Origin: Arbacia lixula
Lineage: Eukaryota > Echinodermata > Echinoidea > Arbacioida > Arbaciidae
Direction of reading: 5' to 3'
DNA: 64,000 nucleotides
Assembly (NCBI GenBank): GCA_963669155.1
Contig: OZ022590.1
Coordinates: forward strand, 126,501-190,500
A program made the position numbers and the translations under genes. Positions 1 to 12,600 of this stretch are shown one piece after another. Each line of letters opens with the position of its first letter. Position 1 is the first letter of the stretch. Under the pieces are notes generated by a model, which had not been told where the DNA came from, ran no database searches, and was given only the letters and a program-made list of their open reading frames with translations.

Positions 1-914
1 TCATGATGTATGACAGGACAATTAACTAGTTTTTTATGCATAATGTGTCCGTCTGTCCATCCGTCCGTCCCGAAACCGTTTAGGCAATATCTTGAGAACC
101 GTGAACCAGATTTGCTTCAAACTTGGCACATTCACTGGAACATTCCCAACTAAACAAATAGATTTTCTGAGAATAATGTGAATAGAGCTAGCAAAGAGGC
201 GGAGGCGTATTTATCGACTGCGTGGCAGTCGAATTGCTCTAGTTGGTTGTACATGTATACTGTAGGTCAAAAGGTCACAGGTCAAAGTCAAATCCTGAAA
301 TGACTTATTTACATGGGAACTTGAAAAATTATACACTGAATCTCATCAAATTTGGTACAATGATGATATACATGTATGACAAGACAATTAAGTGATTCTT
401 ATGTGGCTCAGAAAGGTCACAGGTCAAATTGTGAAATGTTGCTGTTTATGTAATAAATTGTGAAATATATGACCAAATATCACCAACATAGTGCAGTGAT
501 GATGGATGACAGGTCTCTTCCATTTAAGTTGTATTTCACAGCCAAATAGCAAATTTTCCATCCATCAGAGGACAAAATTTGACTAAATATTCAAGATTAT
601 GGCAATACTTCAGTGTCTGCGCAGGAGGGCGGAGGCATACCAGTCAACTGTGCGCAGTTGAATATGTCTCGTTGTGTCTCCCTTAACTCTATAAGTGCCA
701 TTGATGCATTTTTGCTCAAGTAATTAGCACAAATACAAGAGCACCTCTTTGTTTGGCACACAAAGGGTTAACCCTCTTAGTACCAAAGAGTGAAGAGACC
801 ATTGATTCATAGCGCACAGCATGAGCCATCGGTAAGGAGCGAGGTAAGCAGTATTTATCTATAGGTGTCAGTATATCACAATAAACTTTTCACTTCTCCC
901 CCTCCCCTCCTCAG
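1..914. repeat. FIS1 intron with diverged tandem repeats
   Basis: No coding exon is recognisable before the splice acceptor at 913-914. The stretch holds three diverged copies of one block. The phrase 'gatgtatgacaggacaatta' near position 5 recurs in altered form near 362 (tgtatgacaagacaatta) and near 505 (gatggatgacaggtctc). A 'ggcggaggc' plus 'gcagtcgaat/gcagttgaat' phrase recurs near 196-236 and 608-664. A TCCGTC/TCCATC run lies at 49-70. It reads as an old dispersed or tandem repeat inside the last FIS1 intron. The intron assignment depends on the FIS1 call. Confidence 0.5.
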
Positions 915-1003
915 ACGGCCTATTGGGCATGGCAATTGTGGGCGGAGCAGCAGTGGCGCTGGCAGGTCTGGTGGGTGCTGGCATTGCAATAGCCAAGAAA
1001 TGA
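915..1003 (+). CDS. FIS1: FIS1 last coding exon (mitochondrial fission 1 tail anchor)
   Basis: FIS1 is a small outer-membrane adaptor of mitochondria and peroxisomes. Its cytosolic TPR-like helices act in fission, and it is held by a C-terminal tail anchor. This exon follows a pyrimidine tract and an AG at 913-914. It enters in the last two bases of a codon (compatible with GAC, Asp) and encodes 28 residues, then TGA. The peptide starts GLLGMAIVGG, continues as a Gly/Ala/Val/Leu/Ile helix and ends in Lys-Lys. Vertebrate FIS1 ends with a nearly identical DGLVGMAIVGG followed by a hydrophobic anchor and a short basic tail, so the match is specific. The TPR exons lie to the left, outside the window. 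A 3' UTR of unknown length follows; ATTAAA at 1493-1498 is one possible polyadenylation signal. Neighbouring GPR180 is convergent. Confidence 0.88.
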
Positions 1004-4000
1004 AGCTCCACAATGAGCCACAAGGTTGTGGTCATCAAAGAACAATTGGTTTCCTGCCGGCATTTACCTGTTTGCAATCTTCACTACTCAGAGACTGGTT
1101 CCTGTTGCATACTGAAGATGATCTTTTATGCACATGTTATCTGTGCCAGTATCCATCTGATCAGAGTGTTTTAATCTGTTAAATGTTCGTCAAGAGCACC
1201 ACCTTCCAGCATCTTGCAACATCAGAATGAAAGCTTGGTTAACCTAAATTTATGACATAATCCTTGAGCATGGAAAGAAAGGATAATCTCTTCATGGAAC
1301 AACTTATAAAATACCAATTAAAATTGGTAAGTTGTTGTTTAATCTTTCTTTTATCTTTAATAGATTTGTGAATAGCAAGCTGTACTGTATAACATATATT
1401 GACGCTGCCGTCTGGAGAAAAAGATTTATGTAGTGCATGTTTTTTAAAGTATCATTGCATCTTTTTATACTATTGAAGAGTAGTGATGGATATTAAAGCG
1501 CTATAAGATTGCTTTATGGCTCTAATAAGAGCAAGGTGTCATGGTAACCTCAACGTTTAAGAGTCAGCTAAAAATGTTATTATTGTTATCAAGCTTACGT
1601 TTATTCCAGGTATAAGGGAAATGTGTTAGATTGTGAAATTGTACACAAAATACAAAATTAGCCAAATTTGGAATCTTGCTTTCTCTGATAAATGATGTGG
1701 CATTGCGATGGTATACTTGTTTCTTACAATTTTTGTCTCAAATGTGTGGAAAGGGGCGTTACAAAAGTGTTTTTTTTTTTAAGTGCCGATGTAATTTGAA
1801 AATATTGCTTTGGAAATCAAATTGTTCTTCCTTTTAGGATCCAATTTTCACATGGATGATAGGTTCGACATAAAACTTGAACAAAATTGAAGTTCGGCTT
1901 TGACTGAACTGTGTTATACAAGAAATGTAATTTTCTCTGATAGTTTGTTACCAGATGAAAGAACCAACTTGTCGTAGCAGATGTGGAAGACTTTTATGTA
2001 TCCAGTGCACAAGGTCCTCTTCTTGAAACCATATTTCTGTTGTGCGAAGAGTTGGAACTGAGATGAGGAAATATTAAAATGTTACAACTTTAATGCTGCA
2101 TTGGAAATTTCAGATGCAATATAAGTGAACCTCCATTAAAATAATTTATCTGCAGTTGTAAGGTTTTCATCCAAGCACATAATGATGAGCATTTGTGGTC
2201 TGCACACCATGTACAACTCAAGGAACAAGTTTATTACATGTCAACATGCCATTAGACCTACTGGCCACCCTAAATAGGTTTTCCTGGGTTTATGGCAGAT
2301 CAACTCATCTATCTGGTTTATTGCCATAATACAACAAGGCCCTGTCTTATAATAATGATATGTATGTACATGTATAATCAATTTCATGGGATTAATCTGA
2401 ATTGTTGACAAGTCCAATCCCCTATCTCTGATATACAGAGATACGATCAATTCTAATAGCAATTATTTATAACACAGGGCTCCAATCTAAAGCTGAATGC
2501 ACCAGTCATTTTTATGAAATTCTTACATGACCTGTGTCCAAACCAGGACTAGTCTCTGCTTGTTGATGTTTCTTCCAGATTGTTTAATCCATCTGTTCGT
2601 ATGGAGAGCGCCTGTCCCGTACAATGAGATATCATGACGTCTATTGTCTCTCCATTCTATTCCATTGCTGTATGTATACTATTTCAGTCCATGTGTTCTT
2701 CCCATTTATCCCTTATAGTGACTAGCAGGTTTTAGCTGCCTAGAAGTCTAAAGTGAAAAAAAAAATGCAGGTTAGCATGATAATGAATTGTCTGTATCAT
2801 CAAAGATTCAGGCAGCAATAGATTGTGAATAAGTCTGTCTGTTGACTTCTATCTGGCTGGTATTTTTGGATCCAGGGCTGCTCGCCAGCATCAATTTAAT
2901 GTGGTAGATCATTACCATGTACAGATTAGGTTAGGGACATATACATCAATTTGTGTGCAAATAGCATACATATCATGCCTTTCTGTGCCCAAAGGTATAT
3001 TATACATGTACTATACACAAAACTAATCCTGGTGAGAGCTGTATGTGTATTATGGACATGTCATGTTGCGACTCGCTGACAATGGGATTAACGTTGCGAC
3101 TCACTGACAATGTGATTAATGTTGTGACTCACTGACAATGGGATTAATGTTGCGACTCACTGACAATGTGATTAATGTTGTGACTCACTGACAATGGGAT
3201 TAATGTTGCGACTCACTGACAATGTGATTAATGTTGTGACTCACTGACAATGGGATTAATGTTGCGACTCACTGACAATGGGATTAATGTTGTGACTCTC
3301 ACTGACAATGGGATTAATGTTGTGACTCTCACTGACAGTGGGATTAATGTTGTGACTCTCACTGACAGTGGGATTAATGTTGTGACTCTCACTGACAATG
3401 GGATTATACATGCTGGGATGACATATGGGATAAGATTGTACAAGCATGGTTCATGAATGTGTTTCTTCTTACATGTATGTGTATCAAATATGTATAAAAT
3501 TGATCATTTTTTTTTTCATGTCCTAAGCTTTATTGTACAGGCTGCATACAGCATAAATATGACGATTTCTATTGGAAATATAAGGATGTGCATTGTAAAA
3601 TTGATGTTAAGTAATCTTTTGTGACTTGTGGCATATAGGGGGAATAAGGAGAGAGAGAGAATTTGAGAGAGAGAAGAAAAAAGAAGAAAGTTTGGCTTCT
3701 GTACCCTCTTAACCTGTCTGTGCCATTGAGAGCAGTCTTAGAGTAACACTTTGTCTTGTGCAGAAGTGCACCATTGAAACATTCTTGCAGTTGTAATACA
3801 CACAAATCCCAATCTATTACATGTATTGATGTTTAAGTATTGAACTCTTTATGCACCATCAAGGCATTCTTGCAGATGTGATACACATGCTCACAGAACG
3901 AGAAGTGCATGCATAGCACACATACAGCACACACACACATAGCAATACACCCACACACACATACATACACTTATGAAGACTTGTACCAGGTATACCAGTG

Positions 4001-5020
4001 CACAATTAATGTAGGTTCAGGAAAAATGTTTCATATAGAAAATTTGTTTATTTACATACTTGATAATGATGTCTAACGGCAGGTACTGTCCACAGGTAGA
4101 CAGCATATAATAATGCCTTTGATGCTGATTTACCAGGTTTTTACTTACAGCATTTAAGATCTAATTTTGTGTACTTTACATGTACATGTTTGTGAGATGT
4201 TCATTCTGTCACATGAAATAAAATCATTATTCTAATTGAATATACCTGTACATACAATTTATAGTGTTGGTGACAATTCTTATACAATTTCACATCTAAA
4301 ACAAGAACTGATCTGACTCACATGACAAGCAGCAGATTTCTCTTCACCTTTGAATACCTCTGCAGTGCATAGTCTCAGCTAGCTGAAGCAGACTCGGTAG
4401 AGGTTCCATATCAACATTATAAAACAGCTCATGGAAAGAACTCTGTATACTGGAAGTTTTAGCTCTCCAATATGGGGAATTCACCTTGTACAATTTTCGG
4501 ATTCTAATGGATGTAATTATAGAATGGGACATTGCAGCTTGTAAATTCTAGTAGACCACCATAGTCGAACAATCCACTGAATAAATACTACGAGGTGCTT
4601 AATTTTTTTTTGACACTTAAATAATAAAAAGTCAATTTCCACTCACATCAAACTAAAATTGACACATAAAATCAAGGGATGTCAATTTTTATAGAGATAA
4701 GTTTTGTGACATTTCATTGATTACTGTATTTAATGAGATTTTCACTTTTGGACAAATTTGGATCTGAAAATTTGTGTGTATCAGATAATTAATTCAGAAC
4801 ACAACAATGGTCATTGTGCATCACAAACCAACCCGCGACTTCTTTTCTGCCAGAAGCATCATACATTATTAATGACACTGATGGCACTTGCTAGTGGATT
4901 AACAGGTGTGATACACAACTTCTCTTTTGACTGAGCAGGTGAAATAAACCTGTATTTCTACATCCTGAGTGGTCTTTGTTACAATAAGATGCCGTATAAT
5001 ACAGGCAATATATTGTACCA
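1004..5020. other. FIS1 3' UTR and intergenic DNA
   Basis: No exon recognised on either strand. The first part is presumably FIS1 3' UTR. The rest is AT-rich sequence with a 12-copy minisatellite (listed separately), a short GA-rich run near 3645-3690 and a CA-rich run near 3925-3970. Open frames here are short and have no recognisable domain. Confidence 0.6.
3063..3405. repeat. 12-copy minisatellite, 28-30 bp unit
   Basis: Twelve adjacent units each contain ctgaca(a/g)tg followed by a gattaa-type phrase. The first seven alternate between a 'tgcgactc...tggga' and a 'tgtgactc...tgtga' form, giving a 56-bp higher-order period. The last units gain an extra TC (gactctcac) and become 30 bp. Some units contain TGACTCA. 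There are no unique spacers, so this is not a CRISPR array. Confidence 0.95.
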
Positions 5021-6028
5021 AAGTGTGACATCATATGAGAATGTTGTCAAGACAACTGGCTCTACACTTTGAGTATCGAGTGAACAGCAGTGATCATAGC
5101 GGGGACTCTTATTGGTGGTGTCTGACACTAGCCCGCTAGACGATGTTGGACCAGTTTGGGTCTCACTTGAGTTTCATATGTTTAGGACCAGAAGCCGGTG
5201 TACCAATAGGGCCTACCACTTCAGTACTCTATAAAAGCTTTATCAGATCCAAAAAGCGAACGAGCAAAAATCTTTATGAGGGTTATCTTCTCCAAAAGAA
5301 GGAAACAAAGACCCTGATGACATCAACAGAACAAGTTCTTAAAGTACAATTTTTGTTGGTACTGAATGTGGTCATTCAGTGCATTGCAAAATTATCCAAA
5401 TGTGTGATTGTTGGAAAAACAAGAACATGTAGAGTATATTCAATTTTCTGATATGCATGTATGGGTACAATAAATTCATTCCATGTTGTATGTACTGAAC
5501 AAAGATTTGTACATTCCCTTGCTCCAAACATGTGTGATGAATGTAAACAATCACAGTTCATTCACATGACAACAAATTATGAATTGAACATACGTGTACT
5601 AACAAAGAGAAAAGTTTGTCAAAAAAAGCCTGAAAATCAAATAAATATGTAATATATAACCCTACTCCATTTTCTATATGTAATCCAAAGGAAAGAGAGT
5701 GGGACATCAAAAGAAAATACAAGTACAATGTAACAACAAAACATGAGAAAAATAGTTACCCCAGCCCTTCATATTGGAACCTTTCAAAACAAAATTGGAA
5801 ACTCCAGGTTGAACACATGACTACATCTCTCTTGTTAGTTCTATGTCATCATTACAGATTACCCAAGTACCCAGAGTACTCCATTGTTATTTTCACTGGT
5901 CTGATATTGTCTAGTGGGCTAGTGTCGGCACTCCCAATGAGAGTCCCTGCTATAAGCACTGCCGTTTGCTCTACCCTTATAGCTTAGAACCAATTGTCTT
6001 GACAACATGCTTATAGGACATCACAGTT
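5021..6028. mobile_element. Non-autonomous DNA transposon with about 140-bp terminal inverted repeats (family A)
   Basis: The left end (5022-5165) reappears as a diverged reverse complement at 5880-6025. Shared blocks include ttgtcaagacaa near the outer edge, then a ctcttattgg/ctcattggga block, a gacactagccc block and a gaccagt block. No transposase frame is visible in the roughly 700-bp interior. Related ends occur at 25970-26105, 36583-36710 and around 39400/41490, so this is a dispersed family. I could not fix the target-site duplication. Confidence 0.75.
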
Positions 6029-6219
6029 TGAAAGACTCTTCACTCCTCATTACAATATCACCCTATTCACTGTGATTGAGCAATCATGGAATGTACAGTA
6101 AACCAGGAAAAAAGTTCAAGCAGCATCTCCAGAATGCCATTATTGTTGTGCACAGCATATTTCTTTGTTTGAAGAAGAGAGATACAAAATGAAGTATTAT
6201 TGTCTCGGTTAAGAGGGCT

Positions 6220-6684
6220 TCCTAATGATACAAAATATATTGATGACAGCACAATCCCAAGAAAGATTTATGTAATCAAACTTGAGATAACCGTTTCAGA
6301 TTCTACAGACTTTCCTAATGATACAAAATATATTGATGACAGCACAATCCCAAGAGAGATGTATGTAATCAAACTTGAGATAACCGTTTCAGATTCTACA
6401 GACTTTCCTAATGATACAAAATATATTGATGACAGCACAATCCCAAGAGAGATGTATGTAATCAAACTTGAGATAACCGTTTCAGATTCTACAGACTTTC
6501 CTAATGATACAAAATATATTGATGACAGCACAATCCCAAGAAAGATTTATGTAATCAAACTTGAGATAACCATTTCAGATTCTACAGACTTTCCTAATGA
6601 TACAAAATATATTGATGACAGCACAATCCCAAGAGAGATTTATGTAATCAAACTTGAGATAACCGTTTCAGATTCTACAGACGT
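6220..6684. repeat. Five tandem 93-bp units, frame-preserving
   Basis: Five nearly identical 93-bp units start near 6221, 6314, 6407, 6500 and 6593. Because 93 is 31 codons, the frame at 6200-6751 (+) stays open and would repeat a 31-residue unit with the core NDTKYIDDSTIPR. The opposite strand is also open through much of the array. No splice context or related family supports a protein. The near identity points to recent expansion. Confidence 0.9.
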
Positions 6685-7585
6685 TGGCAATCATGGATGG
6701 CCTCCTGGAGACACAATAGCTGCCTTCAACAAAATAATAGACTGTCAATAACAGTGCAGTCTGAAGCTTTATGCTTCTTGACCGTACATTAATATCCTGT
6801 ACATAACACATCTCCATGCACATAATAACTTGGGTATCACTGTGAAGAAAACCCCCCAGACTTTTTCATAAAACAAAATATATTGACCACAAACAAAACA
6901 AAAAAGGTATATAATCAATCAAACATGAGTTGACATAGAACAGCATAGATTTTATTAACAAGTCAAGGTATTCTTGAGAGAACGTACCACACTTGATCAT
7001 ATTGGTAACATTAATGGTCCAGTATGGGCACTATTCTCCTCTAGCCTGTGACATTTTATCAGCTGGCACAGAACATACATGTGCAATTTTAATAAACATT
7101 CTCTTAGAAAAATAACACAGATGGCACAGTAAAGTGAAGCAGTAAATAATATGTGTGTTTGAGCATCAGCTAATGGGCATCATCATCTTGCATACAACTA
7201 GAATGTCACAATATTTGTATATACCTGAGTACTTCAGGTACACAGAAAACTACATAGCACACTTCGATAGTGGTTGGCAAGTTGTACTTGGCATAACATT
7301 TAGGTTTAGAAAGAATATGCACCTGTCAGTAAAGGCCCCTACAGATGACACCGTTTGATCAGTTGTACGGCCCTGCCATCGGCTGATTCAAAAGTCAAGT
7401 ATTTTGTGCAAGTGACATCACATTTCCAGTCGTGGGCACTCATCACATTTCCAGTCGTGGGCCCTCATGACTGTAGAAACTTTGTGCAATCGTGTTGTTT
7501 GTGGTAGCATGCAGGATGATGTGAATCTCTTACTTCACTTTGCATTTACTTATAGCAGTAACTCCATGCTTTAACTAACACATAT

Positions 7586-7711
7586 ATATCACAGTCAACA
7601 TTGTATTAGACCTACATGAAGGAGAAATATCACAGTGAACATTGTATCAGACCTACATGAAGGAGAAATATCACAGTCAACATTGTATTAGACCTACATG
7701 AGGGACAAATA
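7586..7711. repeat. Three tandem copies of a 41-bp unit
   Basis: Units begin at 'atcacagt(c/g)aacattgta' near 7589, 7630 and 7671 and contain 'gacctacatga'. They differ at only a few positions. Confidence 0.9.
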
Positions 7712-9492
7712 TATAGCAAAAGGTCTCAGATTTCAGGTTTCTTTTTGAATTTGGGTACATAGCACAGCAGTTTGCATTCAAGAGCATGTTATGTGATGTT
7801 GCATCCATAAATGTTTGAGAGATATTGAATATAGGCACCTTTTTAAATTATATTCATAGATCATCACTATCTTCTTCATTGTCTTCCAGAAATTAAGAAA
7901 TAGAGTAAGATATTGCATAGGAAATTATTAAGAATAATCACATTATACATATCTGCACTCAATATGGCAAAAAGAAATTGCAATGGATAAAAAAAAATAG
8001 TTCTAAGACATCTTTGTAATGATACATGTATCACTTTAATGCCCTGTGAAAGGCTTAACTCTATGCTCTATAATTACTATATATTCCTAGTTTCCTGTCT
8101 AATGTGGTGTTTGCTGAATTATTCTGAAGTTAAAACTTCAACTCAGAATGATATGGTACTTTGCTATGAAAGCTTTACATATTGTCAAATTGCAATCATG
8201 TCATTTCTATGCCATTTTTGTTTCACCAGACAATTGAAATAATACAATAAGCAATTGTAACAATCAAAATACGAGTTACATATAGTATGCAAGACCCACA
8301 TTGCATCAACATTTTGAAAATATTTACTTAAAAATTGGACAAAATCATAATAAATAGTAAGACATTGACAATGAATGAATAAAATAATATGGTAGTACAA
8401 TACAATACATTTGTCAATTGATACAGACGTGTCACATCTATAACAGATTAACGGAATATACAAAGTAGAATGATATCAGTGGTATCCTGAGAAAGCCCCT
8501 CCTAGTTTGGATTACCTTGACCACCACAAAACTAGCCAACATAAACTAAAGAAATCCTTTAGGATAGCTACGTGTAGTTTGAATAAGTTCAGCTTCTAGG
8601 CAAAAATGATATAAAAATAGAAGAATTCTCGGACATTGCTTGAAAATTGGGCTAAACATTAACCCAGAGCAAAATGCTCAAAACAAGTGGGAGAGGAAGA
8701 GCTTGTGCACCCGTCTCAATAATAACTCGTGGACATGGGGTCTGGAGCAGAAAGGTCACACAAAGTTCCTTTAAAAATCAATACTGGTAAGCATTGGAGA
8801 AAAAGAGGATCTTAAACAGCAACTTAAACGGAAACACATCCAAACAAGGAAATTATTCCCTTTACTTTGTAAATATTGTTCTCTTATGTAGGACATTCTC
8901 CATTATTTTAATCAAGCCAAAATCCTTGCATGATCAGGAATACTTCTGAATAAATTAATAACCTCTTCCAATCTAAAATGCTACAATTATGTCTTATGCC
9001 TAGTGTTCTTTTCAAGGGAAAATGCCTGGTTATGTCAGAGCTGCTCCCGTATAAGTGCTAAGAAATCTGACTATGGCACCTCTTCCTTTTTAGTTGTGCA
9101 TATCAGTGACTATATCTTAAGGCTGGTGCTCTCTTAAAGGCAAAACACCTCGCTTTGTCATACCTGTTAGACTTCAATTGAAAAGTAGCTTGACTATCTA
9201 TTACTTTCTACATGGAAGCTTCAAGTCACAAACATGTCTTTAACCGAATGTTCTATTCAAGGAGATTCATCTTGCTCTGTCAGAGCTGTTCCAAGGAATC
9301 TGCTAGTGATCCTTATAACCTCGTCCTATCTAGAAAGAAGCTTTGTCACAAGGTATCAATCATTGAGACTCGTAATTTGCTTTGGAGTGGATACAACCTC
9401 TGTTAAAACTGTCTCAGTAGGATCCTACATAGCCTGACTTCATCCTATGTAGACTGAAGCCTGACTACCTCTTCCTATCTAACAAGAAACTT

Positions 9493-9602
9493 GGTGTCAC
9501 AATGAGTAATTCTTGATGCTGAAGCTCTTCTCAAGATGTTAAGGATAAGAATGGAGGATGAGGACAGACAGATCTTCCAGTGCAGGCTGCAAGACAGAAA
9601 GA
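9493..9602 (-). repeat. Tandem duplicate of the GPR180 3' coding end
   Basis: This 110-bp block is a diverged direct copy of 9603-9712, the last part of the GPR180 coding exon with its stop. Both start ggtgtca(c/t) and share ttcttga.gctgaag, ttctcaaga and gcaggctgc / caggctgcgagacag stretches. Read on the minus strand it gives FLSCSLHWKICLSSSS, an altered copy of the FLSRSLYWEISSLSS family signature. It lies after the gene's stop codon, so it is presumably 3' UTR. Confidence 0.85.
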
Positions 9603-9606
9603 GGTG

Positions 9607-12600
9607 TCATGATGAGTAGTTCTTGAGGCTGAAGTTCTTCTCAAGACGTAAGGGTAAAGAAGAGGATGAGGAGAGGGAGGAGATTTCCCAGTACAGGCTG
9701 CGAGACAGGAAGAGGCGATACAGCAGTACCACTATGGTGGCCTGCATGGAAGTCACCGTCATTATCAGCAACTGCATTGTGGGAAGAGTTACAATCAACA
9801 ACATGATGTTTACCAGTTGCTAGGGTTAGATTTCAAAGGTTCATGAACTCTAGTCCAATTGGGATGTCAACATTTGCCATGGGATGTGGCATAATTACAC
9901 CCTATACTTTTAAGTTGGTTTCTTCACAACTTGTTCTCTACTGTCTGTACAGCAGATTAAGTGTGAGTCGTGCTGTTCAGTGTCCAAGTCGAGAAAAGCC
10001 AGCCTGCAAAAACACAGGTTCAGTGAGTGGGATTAAGCAAATGCATGTGTTTCAAGTATCTTTGTACGCACCGATTATGTACACATTCATACACACTATT
10101 ATACCTTTTTACATTGTTATGTTTATGTAGTTAGGTTCCATATGTTGTAGTTGAAACATGTATGTGAATTACAGGAACCAAGTATGCCCCTGCATGTATC
10201 TTGATTTCATCTGGTAAAACGATATTAAAGCTTATTAAGAGGTTTAAATGAAGTTCACTCGCCTCTCACAGAAATCTTTTATACATTTATCCTAACAACT
10301 CTTCCTGCCTTTTATCATCTACGTTTAGAACAATCCTGCTTGAAACCTTTGGCTTTTTGACTTTTGAAATATTTGGCATGAAACTGGATGGAGAGAGGGA
10401 CAATGCCTAAAATAAAATGCTACTGGCCACTTTGTGACAATGGCCTCAAAAATAAATTGCACTGAGAATTGTAAAGAACTGAACCCATACTAACGGCAGG
10501 GCAAAATCTAATCTTATTAACGCAACAGCAATCTCAATCATTAAAATGATGTCACAATTGCATTGCACAGAAGGTGCATTCCCTGTTTGACCTTTTGCAA
10601 AAGGACATGCTGCGCAGAATGAGTTGCACAATGACACAGTCTGAAAGAGCCAACACATTCATGTTTTCTACCATAGAGTGGAGTGTGGGAACGTATGAAG
10701 TAGCTCTACCTTCATGTTTTCTAGCATAGAGTGGAGTGTGGGAACGTATGAACGTAGCTCTACTCACCCGTTTTCTCACATAATGTGAGAAGAGAAGAGA
10801 CACAAACACTAAGACTGGATAGGAGAAGAACCAGGTCAGGGATAACTGTCAAGACAGAGAGAGCAAAAAAGACAAGATATCATCTGTAAGTTCTATGGTA
10901 TTTCTTCAATAACAATGTTTCCTATATAATTGGACACACGCACATACACAGTAAAGTTATGTAGCAACCCCCCATCTATATAGATCACATTTTGTTCTCC
11001 TTAATCATACAGAATACTGTAGTGTCTGGCACTGAAACTTTAGTCTATGTTTACTACTAGGTGCACAGTCTTACAATACTGCACAATACTGTCTTCTCAC
11101 CTTAGCAAAGTTACTATAGAACTCTCTCCTGACAATGCTCTTCTCACGGGACACCACCGTGTGGAGGTTATGTGCAAAAATGATTGCTAGGGAGACCCGC
11201 CCGGCAACCGTCAGCATCCCTAGAAAGCTCTGGTGGGTGTGGTAGGCAGAGTGCTGCGTGAAGAACAACTGCTCCAGAAGAATCAGACAGCACTGGCAAA
11301 CAGAGGAGGGGAAGAGGAGGATAGAAACATTATCAAAGGGATGGCATAGAACTGGTAATGGTAACAGTTCTGCTCCCATCACAGATACTGGTCTTATTCA
11401 CTTTCATTGGATAGAAAACATTAAGATGATTTCCTCACATAATCATATATTCAAACAAGAATGGGACGTGTAATTCCTTTACATCAATCACTTCATTTTA
11501 AGGTACATGTACATTCACAATGGGTATATTGCGCCTCAGCAAAGGCAAATTATATCTACACCATATGGTTTGTAGATCCCACAATGGTCCACTGCCTATG
11601 CAGGAAATGATGGCAGCAACAAACTACTTATATGTGATTGCATCTTAATGGTGCAAAAAGAGTTAACTCCTTCTGTGACTGACAAAAAGCTTTTCTATGG
11701 GATTTGTGTGTATATCTTGTGCGGGGATGCCTTGAATGGTGCAAAAAGAGTTAACTCCTATGCTTGACAAAGTGCTGCCCTCCACCTACCTGAGTGACAG
11801 TGATGGCTGCAGCCACCTTGGCCAGCCTGGACGTCTTCCAGACATGGGCGTTAATCTGGGTCTTGGTGGAGCTAAGAGTCCAGCCTAGTGATAGGCTGAC
11901 CATCATATACAGCATCACAAACTGGGCTATGATGTCCAGTACTGGTGGGATCAAAGGAACAAGCAGGGATGAACATTGGGTAAAGAAGGCTCTTGGGAGC
12001 TTTTTTTATTGGAAAATACATTGTGTTCTTAGTAGTACCGATCTTGTATGTGAATGAAATTAAAATAAAATTACATTAAATAACTCAATATTTACTCATT
12101 TATAAAATCAAGCATGCAATCTGTATTACTGGAGGACTGGAAAGCCCTGATAAATTTTGTGAGTCCAGTCTGCACAAGGAATAAAATTAATCCACCATTA
12201 TTCATTTAAGCATAGTCTTAAGGCCCAGCATCTAAAACTTGACCACTGATTGTAGTCTCCATAGACAAGCTTTCACATAACTAAATATGATTACATATGA
12301 TTTACACCTTTCCAATTTCCTCCTCTTACTCTTACTCCTCTGAGCCCTTTATGAAAAAGATCTGCACAAAACACTTATAGTGTTTGTTTATGAACAGAAA
12401 ATTTCATGGAGTATTACAATCAGAACCATTTTGTTTGATTGGATCTTTCTTGTGTGTATGATTGACAGGGCCCTTACACTCAGCGAGGTTCTCCATGAGC
12501 CCTGAACCGATGCCATCCTGTGAGTAGCGGTAAAGGTGAAGCAACATGGACAGCGCCCCCAATCCTTGAAAGGAGAGAACTGCCGTCAGCATACTCATCA

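Larger units (their letters stand above)
6685..9606. other. Intergenic DNA downstream of GPR180
   Basis: No gene recognised. Contents are AT-rich unique sequence, a short duplicated phrase near 7425-7465 (cacatttccagtcgtgggc twice), the 41-bp tandem repeat at 7586-7711 and the duplicate of the GPR180 coding tail at 9493-9602. Part of this must be the GPR180 3' UTR on the minus strand, but I could not choose a polyadenylation signal. Confidence 0.6.

Noticed and set aside
3063-3405. Regular repeat array that could be taken for CRISPR
   Set aside because: Units are contiguous, with no unique spacers, in an intron-rich animal genome. It is a minisatellite.
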